Assembly (NCBI RefSeq): GCF_036417355.1
Contig: NZ_CP143889.1
Coordinates: 3,038,001 to 3,102,000, forward strand
Direction: 5' to 3'
Source: Akkermansia sp. RCC_12PD
GTDB taxonomy: Bacteria > Verrucomicrobiota > Verrucomicrobiia > Verrucomicrobiales > Akkermansiaceae
Length of the DNA stretch: 64,000 nucleotides
Part shown: positions 57,970 to 64,000 of the stretch, in pieces
Position numbering within the stretch: position 1 is the first letter of the stretch
Layout of the letters: each line of letters begins with the position of its first letter
Notes under the pieces: model-generated
Database searches by the model: none
What the model was told of the DNA's origin: nothing
Seen by the model: only the letters and a program-made list of their open reading frames with translations
Program-made: the position numbers and the translations under genes

Positions 57970-57998
57970 TTGACTCTCAATGGAAAATGTTCCATCAT
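57970..57998 (+). promoter_or_regulatory. promoter of the TlpA-like gene, near-leaderless
   Basis: TTGACT at 57970-57975, 17-base spacer, CATCAT at 57993-57998; the ATG at 58007 is 8 bases after the -10. Confidence 0.55.
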
Positions 57999-58006
57999 TC
58001 TTTCAT

Positions 58007-59017
58007 ATGAGAACCCTGACCACTCTTTTTCTTGCCGGAACCCTGGCCGCCGTTACGGCGCCAGCATACATCCATGCGGCGGAAACCGGCAAGGGGGTCA
58101 AAGTCACTTACCCTGCCTTTGACGACAGCAAGTACATCCACGGCCCGAAAATCACAGCTTCCAGCCTGAAAGGGAAAGTCGTCTTTTTTGAATACTGGGG
58201 CATCAACTGCCCGCCATGCATCGCCAGCATGCCGCACCTTCAGGAACTCCAGGATAAATACCAGTCCAAGGGGTTCACCGTCGTTGGAAGCCACAGGCAG
58301 GGACTTTCCCCCAGGGTGAAGCAGTTTCTGGAAGAAAAGAATATTTCCTTCCCCGTTTACCAGGGACTGGACATCCCGGCAGCCTCATGTCCGGGCGGAC
58401 TGCCCCACGCCGTTCTGATCGGGGCCAATGGAAAAGTCGTTGCCAAGGGATACCCGCCCGAACTTTACGACCTGGTTAAAAAGGAAGTGCTCAAGGCGGA
58501 GCGCGGTCTTCCCATTCTGGAAGACGTGGAGCTGAACAAGTACAAATCACTGGCAAAAACGGTCGTCTCCAACGGCAACAACATCGAATCCAAAATCACT
58601 CCCCTCCGAAAAAAGACGGACGACGAGGAAGCACAGGCCGTGTGCGCCGCCTTTGACGACTGGCTGGGGGATGCCAAGGACATGGTGCAGGCCCAAATCA
58701 GCACCAACCCTCTGGAAGCGGTCTCTGCCATCACGCGCCTGAAAACCGCCGTGCCATCCGTCAAGGAATTCGATGAAGCCCTGGCAACGCTGAAAGCCAA
58801 CAAGGATCTGCCCAAGCTGGCGGATATCAATAAAAAGATCTCTGCCTTGGAGCAGCGCAAGGCCAAAGGGCGCAAAATAGCGGAAGCGGACCTTAAATCC
58901 CTGACGCAGGCCGTGGACAAATTCACGGAGTCCGACAACGAAGCCACGCAGACCGTGGCATCCAGCCTGAAAAAATCTCTTTCAGCTCTGGCTACTCCCA
59001 CCTCTGACGAGAAATAA
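58007..59017 (+). CDS. secreted TlpA/thioredoxin-like protein with a helical tail
   Basis: 336 residues. Signal peptide (MRTLTTLFLAGTLAAVTAPA), then a thioredoxin fold with EYWGINCPPCIASMP (CxxC) and GLPHAVLIGANGKV (cis-Pro region). The second half is helical and charged. It may reduce disulfides of exported proteins. An upstream in-frame ATG at 57980 lies inside the promoter and is rejected. Confidence 0.85.
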   Translation: MRTLTTLFLAGTLAAVTAPAYIHAAETGKGVKVTYPAFDDSKYIHGPKITASSLKGKVVFFEYWGINCPPCIASMPHLQELQDKYQSKGFTVVGSHRQGLSPRVKQFLEEKNISFPVYQGLDIPAASCPGGLPHAVLIGANGKVVAKGYPPELYDLVKKEVLKAERGLPILEDVELNKYKSLAKTVVSNGNNIESKITPLRKKTDDEEAQAVCAAFDDWLGDAKDMVQAQISTNPLEAVSAITRLKTAVPSVKEFDEALATLKANKDLPKLADINKKISALEQRKAKGRKIAEADLKSLTQAVDKFTESDNEATQTVASSLKKSLSALATPTSDEK

Positions 59018-59049
59018 CTCTTCCGCCGGACAGTCCGATTTCCAATACA

Positions 59050-59073
59050 AACAGGCGTTCACGAACGCCTGTT
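59050..59073 (+). terminator. intrinsic terminator after the TlpA-like gene
   Basis: AACAGGCGTTC and GAACGCCTGTT form an 11-bp perfect stem separated by only two bases, followed by TCTTTTT on the plus strand. The minus-strand TfoX-like gene ends inside this hairpin. Confidence 0.75.
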
Positions 59074-59421
59074 TCTTTTTGATCCGAAAGTTTTATTCTT
59101 CTTACCGCCGGATAAAACGTCGGGAGCCGAAAGAACCGAACAAGTTTTCCGGACAAAAGAGGAAAGCGCCTGGTCATCGTCCAGTTCCATCATCAGGAAA
59201 TGTGGTTTGGCTCCAGGATAGGGACTGCCCTGCTCTTGTTCCGGAAGCATCTCCAGCCCCGGAACCGTCACCTTTACAAACAACTGGTTGTCGCATACCA
59301 GACCGAAATATTTCCGGTCACAGTACAGACCGTATTCTCCAAACATTTTTTTGAAGGAAATCTCCCCTGCATGCCGGAGCTGGAAACAAACATACTCTAC
59401 AAAATCCGGAGACGAGGCCAT
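59059..59421 (-). CDS. TfoX N-terminal domain protein
   Basis: 120 residues. KKMFGEYGLYCDRKYFGLVC and QLFVKVTVPG match the TfoX N-terminal domain found in competence regulators and in stand-alone proteins. The C-terminal domain of TfoX is absent. The last codons lie in the terminator hairpin of the convergent gene. Function unknown. Confidence 0.75.
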   Translation of the reverse strand: MASSPDFVEYVCFQLRHAGEISFKKMFGEYGLYCDRKYFGLVCDNQLFVKVTVPGLEMLPEQEQGSPYPGAKPHFLMMELDDDQALSSFVRKTCSVLSAPDVLSGGKKNKTFGSKRNRRS

Positions 59422-59722
59422 GCCTTATATTCCCATATACACGGCCTTCCCTGCAAGCTGTAAACGAACATCTTTTGTCTCCATGATGCCTTTTATGGAA
59501 TCCGTTCCGCCATCACTCGTTTTCAATCCTGTCGCGATTCGGGAACCTTTCGCGGAAAAACCGTCCCTGCCGCCTTCCCCTCAAACCGCTGCAAATCCGT
59601 TCTTATCCCGTTCACGAGTGCTGGGGCACCTCTTTCCCTGCCGCTTTGAACTCATGTGGAACATAAAACAGGCTTTACAGCAAAAAATTTTCAAGATACT
59701 TTACGCCCACGCTTTTTTGCAT

Positions 59723-59810
59723 GGAGAGATGGCAGAGCGGTTTAATGCAGCGGTCTTGAAAACCGCCGTGGGGAAACCCACCGTGGGTTCGAATCCCACT
59801 CTCTCCGCCA
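59723..59810 (+). tRNA. tRNA-Ser (anticodon TGA)
   Basis: Acceptor stem GGAGAGA pairs with TCTCTCC; CCA is encoded. The anticodon stem-loop GCGGT-CTTGAAA-ACCGC shows anticodon TGA. A long variable arm (GTGGGGAAACCCAC) identifies the serine class, and the T-loop GTTCGAATC is present. The prophage integrase starts 120 bases downstream, so its 3' end is the likely attachment site. Confidence 0.95.
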
Positions 59811-59819
59811 ACAGTTTAA

Positions 59820-59899
59820 GTAAGAAAACCTACGTAAACCTTGATATCGTAGGGGATTATGAATAAGGTTCGCGTAGGTTTTCTTACGCGAACCTTATT
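59820..59899. repeat. nested inverted repeats between tRNA-Ser and integrase
   Basis: GTAAGAAAACCTACG at 59820-59834 is the exact reverse complement of CGTAGGTTTTCTTAC at 59873-59887. AATAAGGTTCGCGTA at 59862-59876 is the exact reverse complement of TACGCGAACCTTATT at 59885-59899 with an 8-base loop. The two hairpins share bases, so they exclude each other. A third copy of CGTAGG is at 59848-59853. This may be the recombination core plus arm-type sites, or an integrase regulatory switch. Confidence 0.65.
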
Positions 59900-59928
59900 A
59901 CAAAACCATTACAGAAGATATTACAGGT

Positions 59929-61062
59929 ATGAGTAAGCCTTTTTACAAGGGGCGTCTGTCCATCAACAAGGAAAAATCCTCCCCCTATTGGATGGTGACA
60001 TTTCAGGGGCCGGACGGCAAGATGAAGCGCCGTTCCACGAAAGTTCCTGTGAATGGCGGAGAATTTGAAGGAGACCGGATCACGGCCAAACTGGCGGAAC
60101 GTATCGCCTACCAGCGGGGCGTGCAGATAGCCTGCGCGGAAGCGGAAAACCATCAATCATACAACAACACCTCCGTTCGTGCCTGGTGTGACGGATTTGT
60201 AGGGCGCAAGGCGGCTCTTGTCTCCGAGCAGACGGCCTACAACGCTAGAACCGCCTGCAAGCATTTTTACGAGTATCTGGGAGCGCGGGCGAATGCTCCG
60301 CTTCGCCTGATCACCAAGGCAGACATCAAGGGGTTTGTGGCTGCACGCCGCGAGCTGGTGCGGCAGAAGACTGTGTACAAAGATATGTCCGTTCTTTCCC
60401 AGGCATTCGCCGACGCCGTGGATTCCGAAGTGATTGACCGCAATCCGTGCACCGGCGTTTCCATTCCCCCGGACCGCGCCGGGGAAAAGCTGCACAAGGA
60501 AGCCTTCACCATTGACGAGATCCGCTACATGATTGAACACTTCCCTCCCCTGTGGAGTTCCGCTGTGCGTTGCTCGTTTGAGACCTTCGGGCAGCGGCTG
60601 GGGGATATTCTACGCCTCAACTGGAATCAGTTTGACTGGGAGCGCCGCGTCGTGCGCTTTGACACTGGGAAGACGGGGCGCTGGATGGATCAGCCCATGA
60701 GGGAGGGCTTTTACCAGTGGGCGCTCGCCCGCTGGAAGGAAGCCGGGGAACCGGCGGACGAACTGCTTCACGCGCCCCTTCTGGCCCTGGGGGATGGAGC
60801 TTCCGCCCAGTTCGGATTGTTATTGAGAACGCACGGCATCGGCGTGGTGCACGGCGCTGCCGGCGGCCGCAGACGGAGGATGAACAGCAAGTCCTTCCAC
60901 AGCATCAGGGCCACGGCGGCCACGTTGTTGCAGGCTTCCGGCGTTTCCCAGGGGCTGGCCATGGAGCTGGTGGGACATGATTCATCCGCCGTGCATGCGG
61001 TTTATATCCGTCCTTCCGCGGACCAGCTACGTTCTGCAGCCGAATCCCTGCCGGAACTTTAA
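59929..61062 (+). CDS. tyrosine recombinase (prophage integrase)
   Basis: 377 residues. Catalytic residues are seen: Arg223 (FGQRLGDIL), His324 and Arg327 (FHSIRATAATLL), His350 (GHDSS) and Tyr359 (HAVYIRP). A SAM-like N-terminal core-binding domain lies at about 80-170. It lies directly downstream of tRNA-Ser, pointing into the prophage. The convergent structural genes are on the other strand. Confidence 0.93.
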   Translation: MSKPFYKGRLSINKEKSSPYWMVTFQGPDGKMKRRSTKVPVNGGEFEGDRITAKLAERIAYQRGVQIACAEAENHQSYNNTSVRAWCDGFVGRKAALVSEQTAYNARTACKHFYEYLGARANAPLRLITKADIKGFVAARRELVRQKTVYKDMSVLSQAFADAVDSEVIDRNPCTGVSIPPDRAGEKLHKEAFTIDEIRYMIEHFPPLWSSAVRCSFETFGQRLGDILRLNWNQFDWERRVVRFDTGKTGRWMDQPMREGFYQWALARWKEAGEPADELLHAPLLALGDGASAQFGLLLRTHGIGVVHGAAGGRRRRMNSKSFHSIRATAATLLQASGVSQGLAMELVGHDSSAVHAVYIRPSADQLRSAAESLPEL

Positions 61063-61069
61063 ACACAAA

Positions 61070-61100
61070 AAGCCCTGCTCCCAGCTCAGGAACAGGGCTT
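61070..61100 (-). terminator. terminator of the prophage structural transcript
   Basis: AAGCCCTG pairs with CAGGGCTT around a 15-base loop; on the minus strand the stem is followed by TTTTTGTGTTT. It lies between the convergent integrase and scaffold-like gene. Confidence 0.6.
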
Positions 61101-61122
61101 GCAGGTGAAAAAAATACTGGCT

Positions 61123-61881
61123 CTACGCCCCCATCAGGCGCATGTACTTGGCTCTCACCTCGGCAAAGCGCGGATTGTCACAGTCGTGGAATGCTGCGTA
61201 ATCCGGGTGTTCCGGGTCGTGCATCATGCGCTGGGCCTCCCCGCGGGCCTGCTGTTCCTGGCGTCCGGGCGGCACGGGAAGGGCCGGCTCATCCAGCAAC
61301 CTGCCAACCGCATCCAGAATCTTGTACATGGCCGGGTGGTCGGCAATGCCCATCTCGCTGAACACGCTCTGATCAACCCCGGCCATGCGGCACAGGCGGC
61401 CAGCCATCTGGACGGCCCGCATCTGGCGCGAGTCGCTATCCCGGCCCCATTCGCCATCCAGTTGCTTCCATGCCTCGTTCATGGCTGCTTCCTGGGCCTG
61501 CTGTTCTTCTGCCGCCTTGGCCGCCATGCGGGAATCCATATCCTTGATAAACGCAGAAAGTCCCTCAACGGGCAGCCCGTGGGTCTTGCCTGTCTCAGTC
61601 AGCAAATTGCGCAGCGTCTCGTCGCCGGAAAACGACTCGTCAAAAGCCAGCACGTAATCCTCCTGGGCGGGAGGAGCGTCCTTCGGTGCAGCCGGATCCG
61701 CGGGGGGAGGATCTGCAGGCGGATTGCCGGGCGTCGGATCTGGATTCGGGGCCGGTTCAGCCAGACTGGGACGGCCGGGCGCAGCAGGAGGGGCAGGAAC
61801 TCCTCCACCCCCACCTCCGCCTCCATTCTCAGGAGCCTCATCAAACAGGAATCGGTTATGGTACAACTTAAATAAATTCAT
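61123..61881 (-). CDS. phage scaffolding-like protein
   Basis: 252 residues. The N-terminal half is a low-complexity Gly/Pro/Ala linker (eight consecutive Gly, then PADPPPADP repeats) and the second half is helical and acidic. Such composition and its position after the Bbp19-like and portal genes fit a head scaffold of T7-like podoviruses. No conserved motif proves this. Confidence 0.55.
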   Translation of the reverse strand: MNLFKLYHNRFLFDEAPENGGGGGGGGVPAPPAAPGRPSLAEPAPNPDPTPGNPPADPPPADPAAPKDAPPAQEDYVLAFDESFSGDETLRNLLTETGKTHGLPVEGLSAFIKDMDSRMAAKAAEEQQAQEAAMNEAWKQLDGEWGRDSDSRQMRAVQMAGRLCRMAGVDQSVFSEMGIADHPAMYKILDAVGRLLDEPALPVPPGRQEQQARGEAQRMMHDPEHPDYAAFHDCDNPRFAEVRAKYMRLMGA

Positions 61882-61886
61882 AGTGG

Positions 61887-62138
61887 TTATTCTGTGGTTT
61901 CTTCTTCTGGTTCGTGGTTATTGCCAATAACCGCTTCGATGAACAAAATCACCTCGCGGTAGGCATCTCGACGCATGGCGTCAAGGGGATCGTAGGAACC
62001 GGCCTTCCCCTGGAAACAGGGGAGGTCGGTCTGGAAATGTCTCTTCAACTCCGTCAGGACCTCCGGATTCCTGAAAGCATCCCGGAAAACCCTTCTGCGG
62101 CGTTTCATGATCTGTTCGTACTCTGCTTCCGTCTTCAT
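61887..62138 (-). CDS. Bbp19-like phage protein
   Basis: 83 residues: EYEQIMKRRRRVFRDAFRNP then GSYDPLDAMRRDAYREVILF, which matches the Bbp19-type small phage protein placed between portal and scaffold in BPP-1-like podoviruses. Overlaps the portal gene by 4 bases. Confidence 0.6.
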   Translation of the reverse strand: MKTEAEYEQIMKRRRRVFRDAFRNPEVLTELKRHFQTDLPCFQGKAGSYDPLDAMRRDAYREVILFIEAVIGNNHEPEEETTE

Positions 62139-63784
62139 GATGCTTGTAAAGCCTGCTGTGCCTGGGCGTTATTCCTATTTGCTACGGAGGACTGTTCCGC
62201 CAGCATCGCCTGCAGGGCGGCTTCCTGCTGCTGTTTTCTCTCGTCCTCCTTCTTCTTCAGCTCTTCCTCCGTCGCCTTGCACTCCATCGGAGCGCCCTTG
62301 GAATCGTAAATCAATTCCCCCGCCTTATTGAGATTCACAATATCCAGCAACTCCGGCCGCCCGGTCAGCTGTGACAAAGTGCCAATGGACTCAAGAGCCG
62401 TCATCAGGCCGTCCGTCTGCGTCCGGGCAATCGCCTGGGCAATCTTGCCCATGAACAGCACTTGAGGTACAGCCAATCTGGTGGGCGCTCCCCTCCGGTT
62501 AACCTCAAACACCCCCGGCACCGGATCCGGCATCTTCCCTGCCCGGTACAGCAAGGCCATAATACGTTGGCACATCGCCCGGAAATCAGACACAAACAGT
62601 GTAAAAGAAGGGGTAAATCCAAGAACCTTCTCGGCTTCCCGGGCCGCCACCTCCGTGGCCGTCATCTGGCGGTCAATACGGGAAACGGTCTCCAGCATGG
62701 GAACGTAAAAAGCCTCTTCAATCTTGGCGTACAGGCCGCGCAGATACTCAAGACCAATATCATACTGCCCCTGCGTCCCCCACTCTTGGGGAAGTTTGAG
62801 GGAAGCCGCCTTCTCGGAAATAACTGTCTGTCCTCCAGCCCTCAAATCCACGTCTCCGTACTGCTCGGCCAGCAGGAAAAGCCTCGGATACGCTTTCACC
62901 TGCCCCAGCGTATAAAGAATCTTCTCCATATCAATAGCCATGCGGATGGTACGCCGGGCGTGCCATGCCGGACTCACCCCATAAGGACTATCGCCCCAGC
63001 GCAGGAAACGTGTCACCAGGAACGGAAACTCGTAAAAACCGCTCTCAAACACAATCCTCTTATCGTCCAGGGAAACAATCACATCCTGCCATGGCCTCTT
63101 CTTGGCTGGCAGATTATTGGAAAGCAGCCTGCCCTTCGGATTGGGAAGCACGCACTGCACAAACTCGAAAGAATCCGTGTACCGTCGCTTTTGGTCTTTC
63201 AAGGCTCTCCTGACCTTGGGCCCCAGCGCTTCTTCTCCCCACTTCTGCGCGGCTTGGTGGGCGGTTAGCCTGAACCAGCGCACCAATGTGTCCACATCTC
63301 CGGACTCCGACTCCGCAATGGCATAAGTGCCCGTGGGAATGTGCCGGAAAATCAGCTGCTTGTTAAGACTCATCTCGGCGAACATGCAGCCGGTCCCCGT
63401 CAGGCATCGGTCCAGGTAAACCTCGTGCATGACGCTGTAGAAATTGGAAACGGCAAGTTCCCTCTCCTTCACTTCCGTAGCCTTGCTGTACCAGTCATTC
63501 AGTAGCTGATTCCCATCCTTCTGATACCCGACAGGGCGCAACGTGAACCAGCGCCTGTCCAATGGCGTGATGTACGTCAGGTGGGCGGACGCCAGCTTTT
63601 TCAGGCAGGTATTGGCAACATCGCTATGCTCCAGGCCGCCGCCGTTATCCGGTACGCTGTCTGGATGGGCATTGCCCGTAGCCCTGGGCATGATGATGCG
63701 GCGCATCTCGTCCCAGCCGCCTTCAAAAGCAGCGCGTTCCGTGCGCAGATTCTCTGCCAGTGCAATATAATCGCGTACCTCCAT
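62135..63784 (-). CDS. phage portal (head-tail connector) protein, podovirus type
   Basis: 549 residues. The opening region (LRTERAAFEGGWDEMRRIIM) and the DVANTCLKKLASAHLTYITP-type segment followed by WFTLRP match the T7/BPP-1-type portal family. It forms the dodecameric DNA gateway of the capsid and packages DNA with the terminase, whose genes are not in this window. Confidence 0.85.
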   Translation of the reverse strand: MEVRDYIALAENLRTERAAFEGGWDEMRRIIMPRATGNAHPDSVPDNGGGLEHSDVANTCLKKLASAHLTYITPLDRRWFTLRPVGYQKDGNQLLNDWYSKATEVKERELAVSNFYSVMHEVYLDRCLTGTGCMFAEMSLNKQLIFRHIPTGTYAIAESESGDVDTLVRWFRLTAHQAAQKWGEEALGPKVRRALKDQKRRYTDSFEFVQCVLPNPKGRLLSNNLPAKKRPWQDVIVSLDDKRIVFESGFYEFPFLVTRFLRWGDSPYGVSPAWHARRTIRMAIDMEKILYTLGQVKAYPRLFLLAEQYGDVDLRAGGQTVISEKAASLKLPQEWGTQGQYDIGLEYLRGLYAKIEEAFYVPMLETVSRIDRQMTATEVAAREAEKVLGFTPSFTLFVSDFRAMCQRIMALLYRAGKMPDPVPGVFEVNRRGAPTRLAVPQVLFMGKIAQAIARTQTDGLMTALESIGTLSQLTGRPELLDIVNLNKAGELIYDSKGAPMECKATEEELKKKEDERKQQQEAALQAMLAEQSSVANRNNAQAQQALQAS

Positions 63785-63789
63785 GACTG

Positions 63790-63999
63790 TTATCCCAGGG
63801 TTTTGCGCAGCGTGGAAAGGCCGCCGGACAAATTCGGATTATTCACCGTGTCAGACAACTTCAATCTTCGCTTGCTCTTGGTCTGCACATCCTCGGACGC
63901 GTCGGAAACGGACATCTCCGTAGCCGTCGGATTCAAAGGCTCTTCCACCACCGGCGGGGCCGGAGCCTGCGTGACTTTTGGTTTGAAAATAGATCCCAT
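63790..63999 (-). CDS. small phage protein, unknown
   Basis: 69 residues, starting at the right edge of the window (ATG at 63999). Polar, with Lys/Arg-rich patch (TKSKRRLKLS). It precedes the portal gene by 5 bases. No family recognised; the gene order suggests a head or connector accessory. Confidence 0.55.
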   Translation of the reverse strand: MGSIFKPKVTQAPAPPVVEEPLNPTATEMSVSDASEDVQTKSKRRLKLSDTVNNPNLSGGLSTLRKTLG

Positions 64000-64000
64000 G

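Noticed and set aside
59929-64000. Diversity-generating retroelement in the prophage
   Set aside because: Suggested by the BPP-1-like gene order only; no reverse transcriptase or template repeat is present in this window.

Overview
The window looks like the chromosome of a host-associated Verrucomicrobium, most probably Akkermansia. The GC-rich coding, a secreted FGly-type sulfatase, a GH20 hexosaminidase, a LamG/GH18 giant protein, a PEP-CTERM protein and the verrucomicrobial C-terminal module all fit a mucin-glycan degrader. Most start codons lack a Shine-Dalgarno sequence and are preceded by pyrimidine-rich DNA. Several genes have a TTGAC-type -35 box so close to the ATG that the transcript would be leaderless or nearly so. 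The organism assignment is inference from gene content.

Layout. 1-6.4 kb: PTS-type regulatory trio (hprK end, ptsH, ptsI), sulfatase, argF, SufE-like protein and a PEGA lipoprotein. 6.6-15.3 kb (mostly minus): glycogen branching enzyme, GT32 glycosyltransferase, a decayed Gfo/Idh/MocA remnant, a frameshifted acyltransferase, an EptA-like transferase, a TPR protein and an outer-membrane barrel. 15.5-26.3 kb: methyltransferase, eukaryotic-type UTP-glucose-1-P uridylyltransferase, RF-like GGQ protein, MarR/SMR efflux pair, coaD, a frameshifted DUF4173-like membrane protein, dxr, a DUF418 protein and a QueD-like protein. 26.3-32.9 kb (minus): ffh, GH20, two tandem cassettes of small lipoprotein-like peptides, a radical SAM/SPASM protein and a lipoprotein. 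33-35 kb: nadA and a MidA-like methyltransferase. 35-36.9 kb: a DUF2089 regulator pair, an apparently orphan cobalamin riboswitch and structured non-coding DNA. 36.9-43.3 kb: nuoB-nuoC, a lipoprotein, a mini-RNase III-like protein, a menE-like ligase and a frameshifted Sel1-repeat protein. 43.5-57.2 kb (minus): GH18/LamG/BACON protein, PEP-CTERM protein, a 180-bp inverted-repeat element, then the run argS - TPR - M3 peptidase - Gfo/Idh oxidoreductase, and envelope proteins. 57.4-59.4 kb: GNAT, thioredoxin-like and TfoX-N proteins. From 59.7 kb: tRNA-Ser(UGA), an unusual nested inverted-repeat region, a tyrosine integrase, and the scaffold-like, Bbp19-like and portal genes of a podovirus-like prophage that runs off the right edge.

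The most interesting locus is 27.2-29.7 kb. Four short proteins share a 26-residue YPT...C block with identical spacing but have different tails. They are arranged as two tandem copies of a two-gene cassette in front of a radical SAM/SPASM enzyme. This looks like a peptide- or lipoprotein-modification (RiPP-like) system. The four frameshifted loci (acyltransferase, Gfo/Idh remnant, DUF4173-like, Sel1) also deserve checking, because two of the breaks fall in homopolymer runs and could be phase variation or sequence error.
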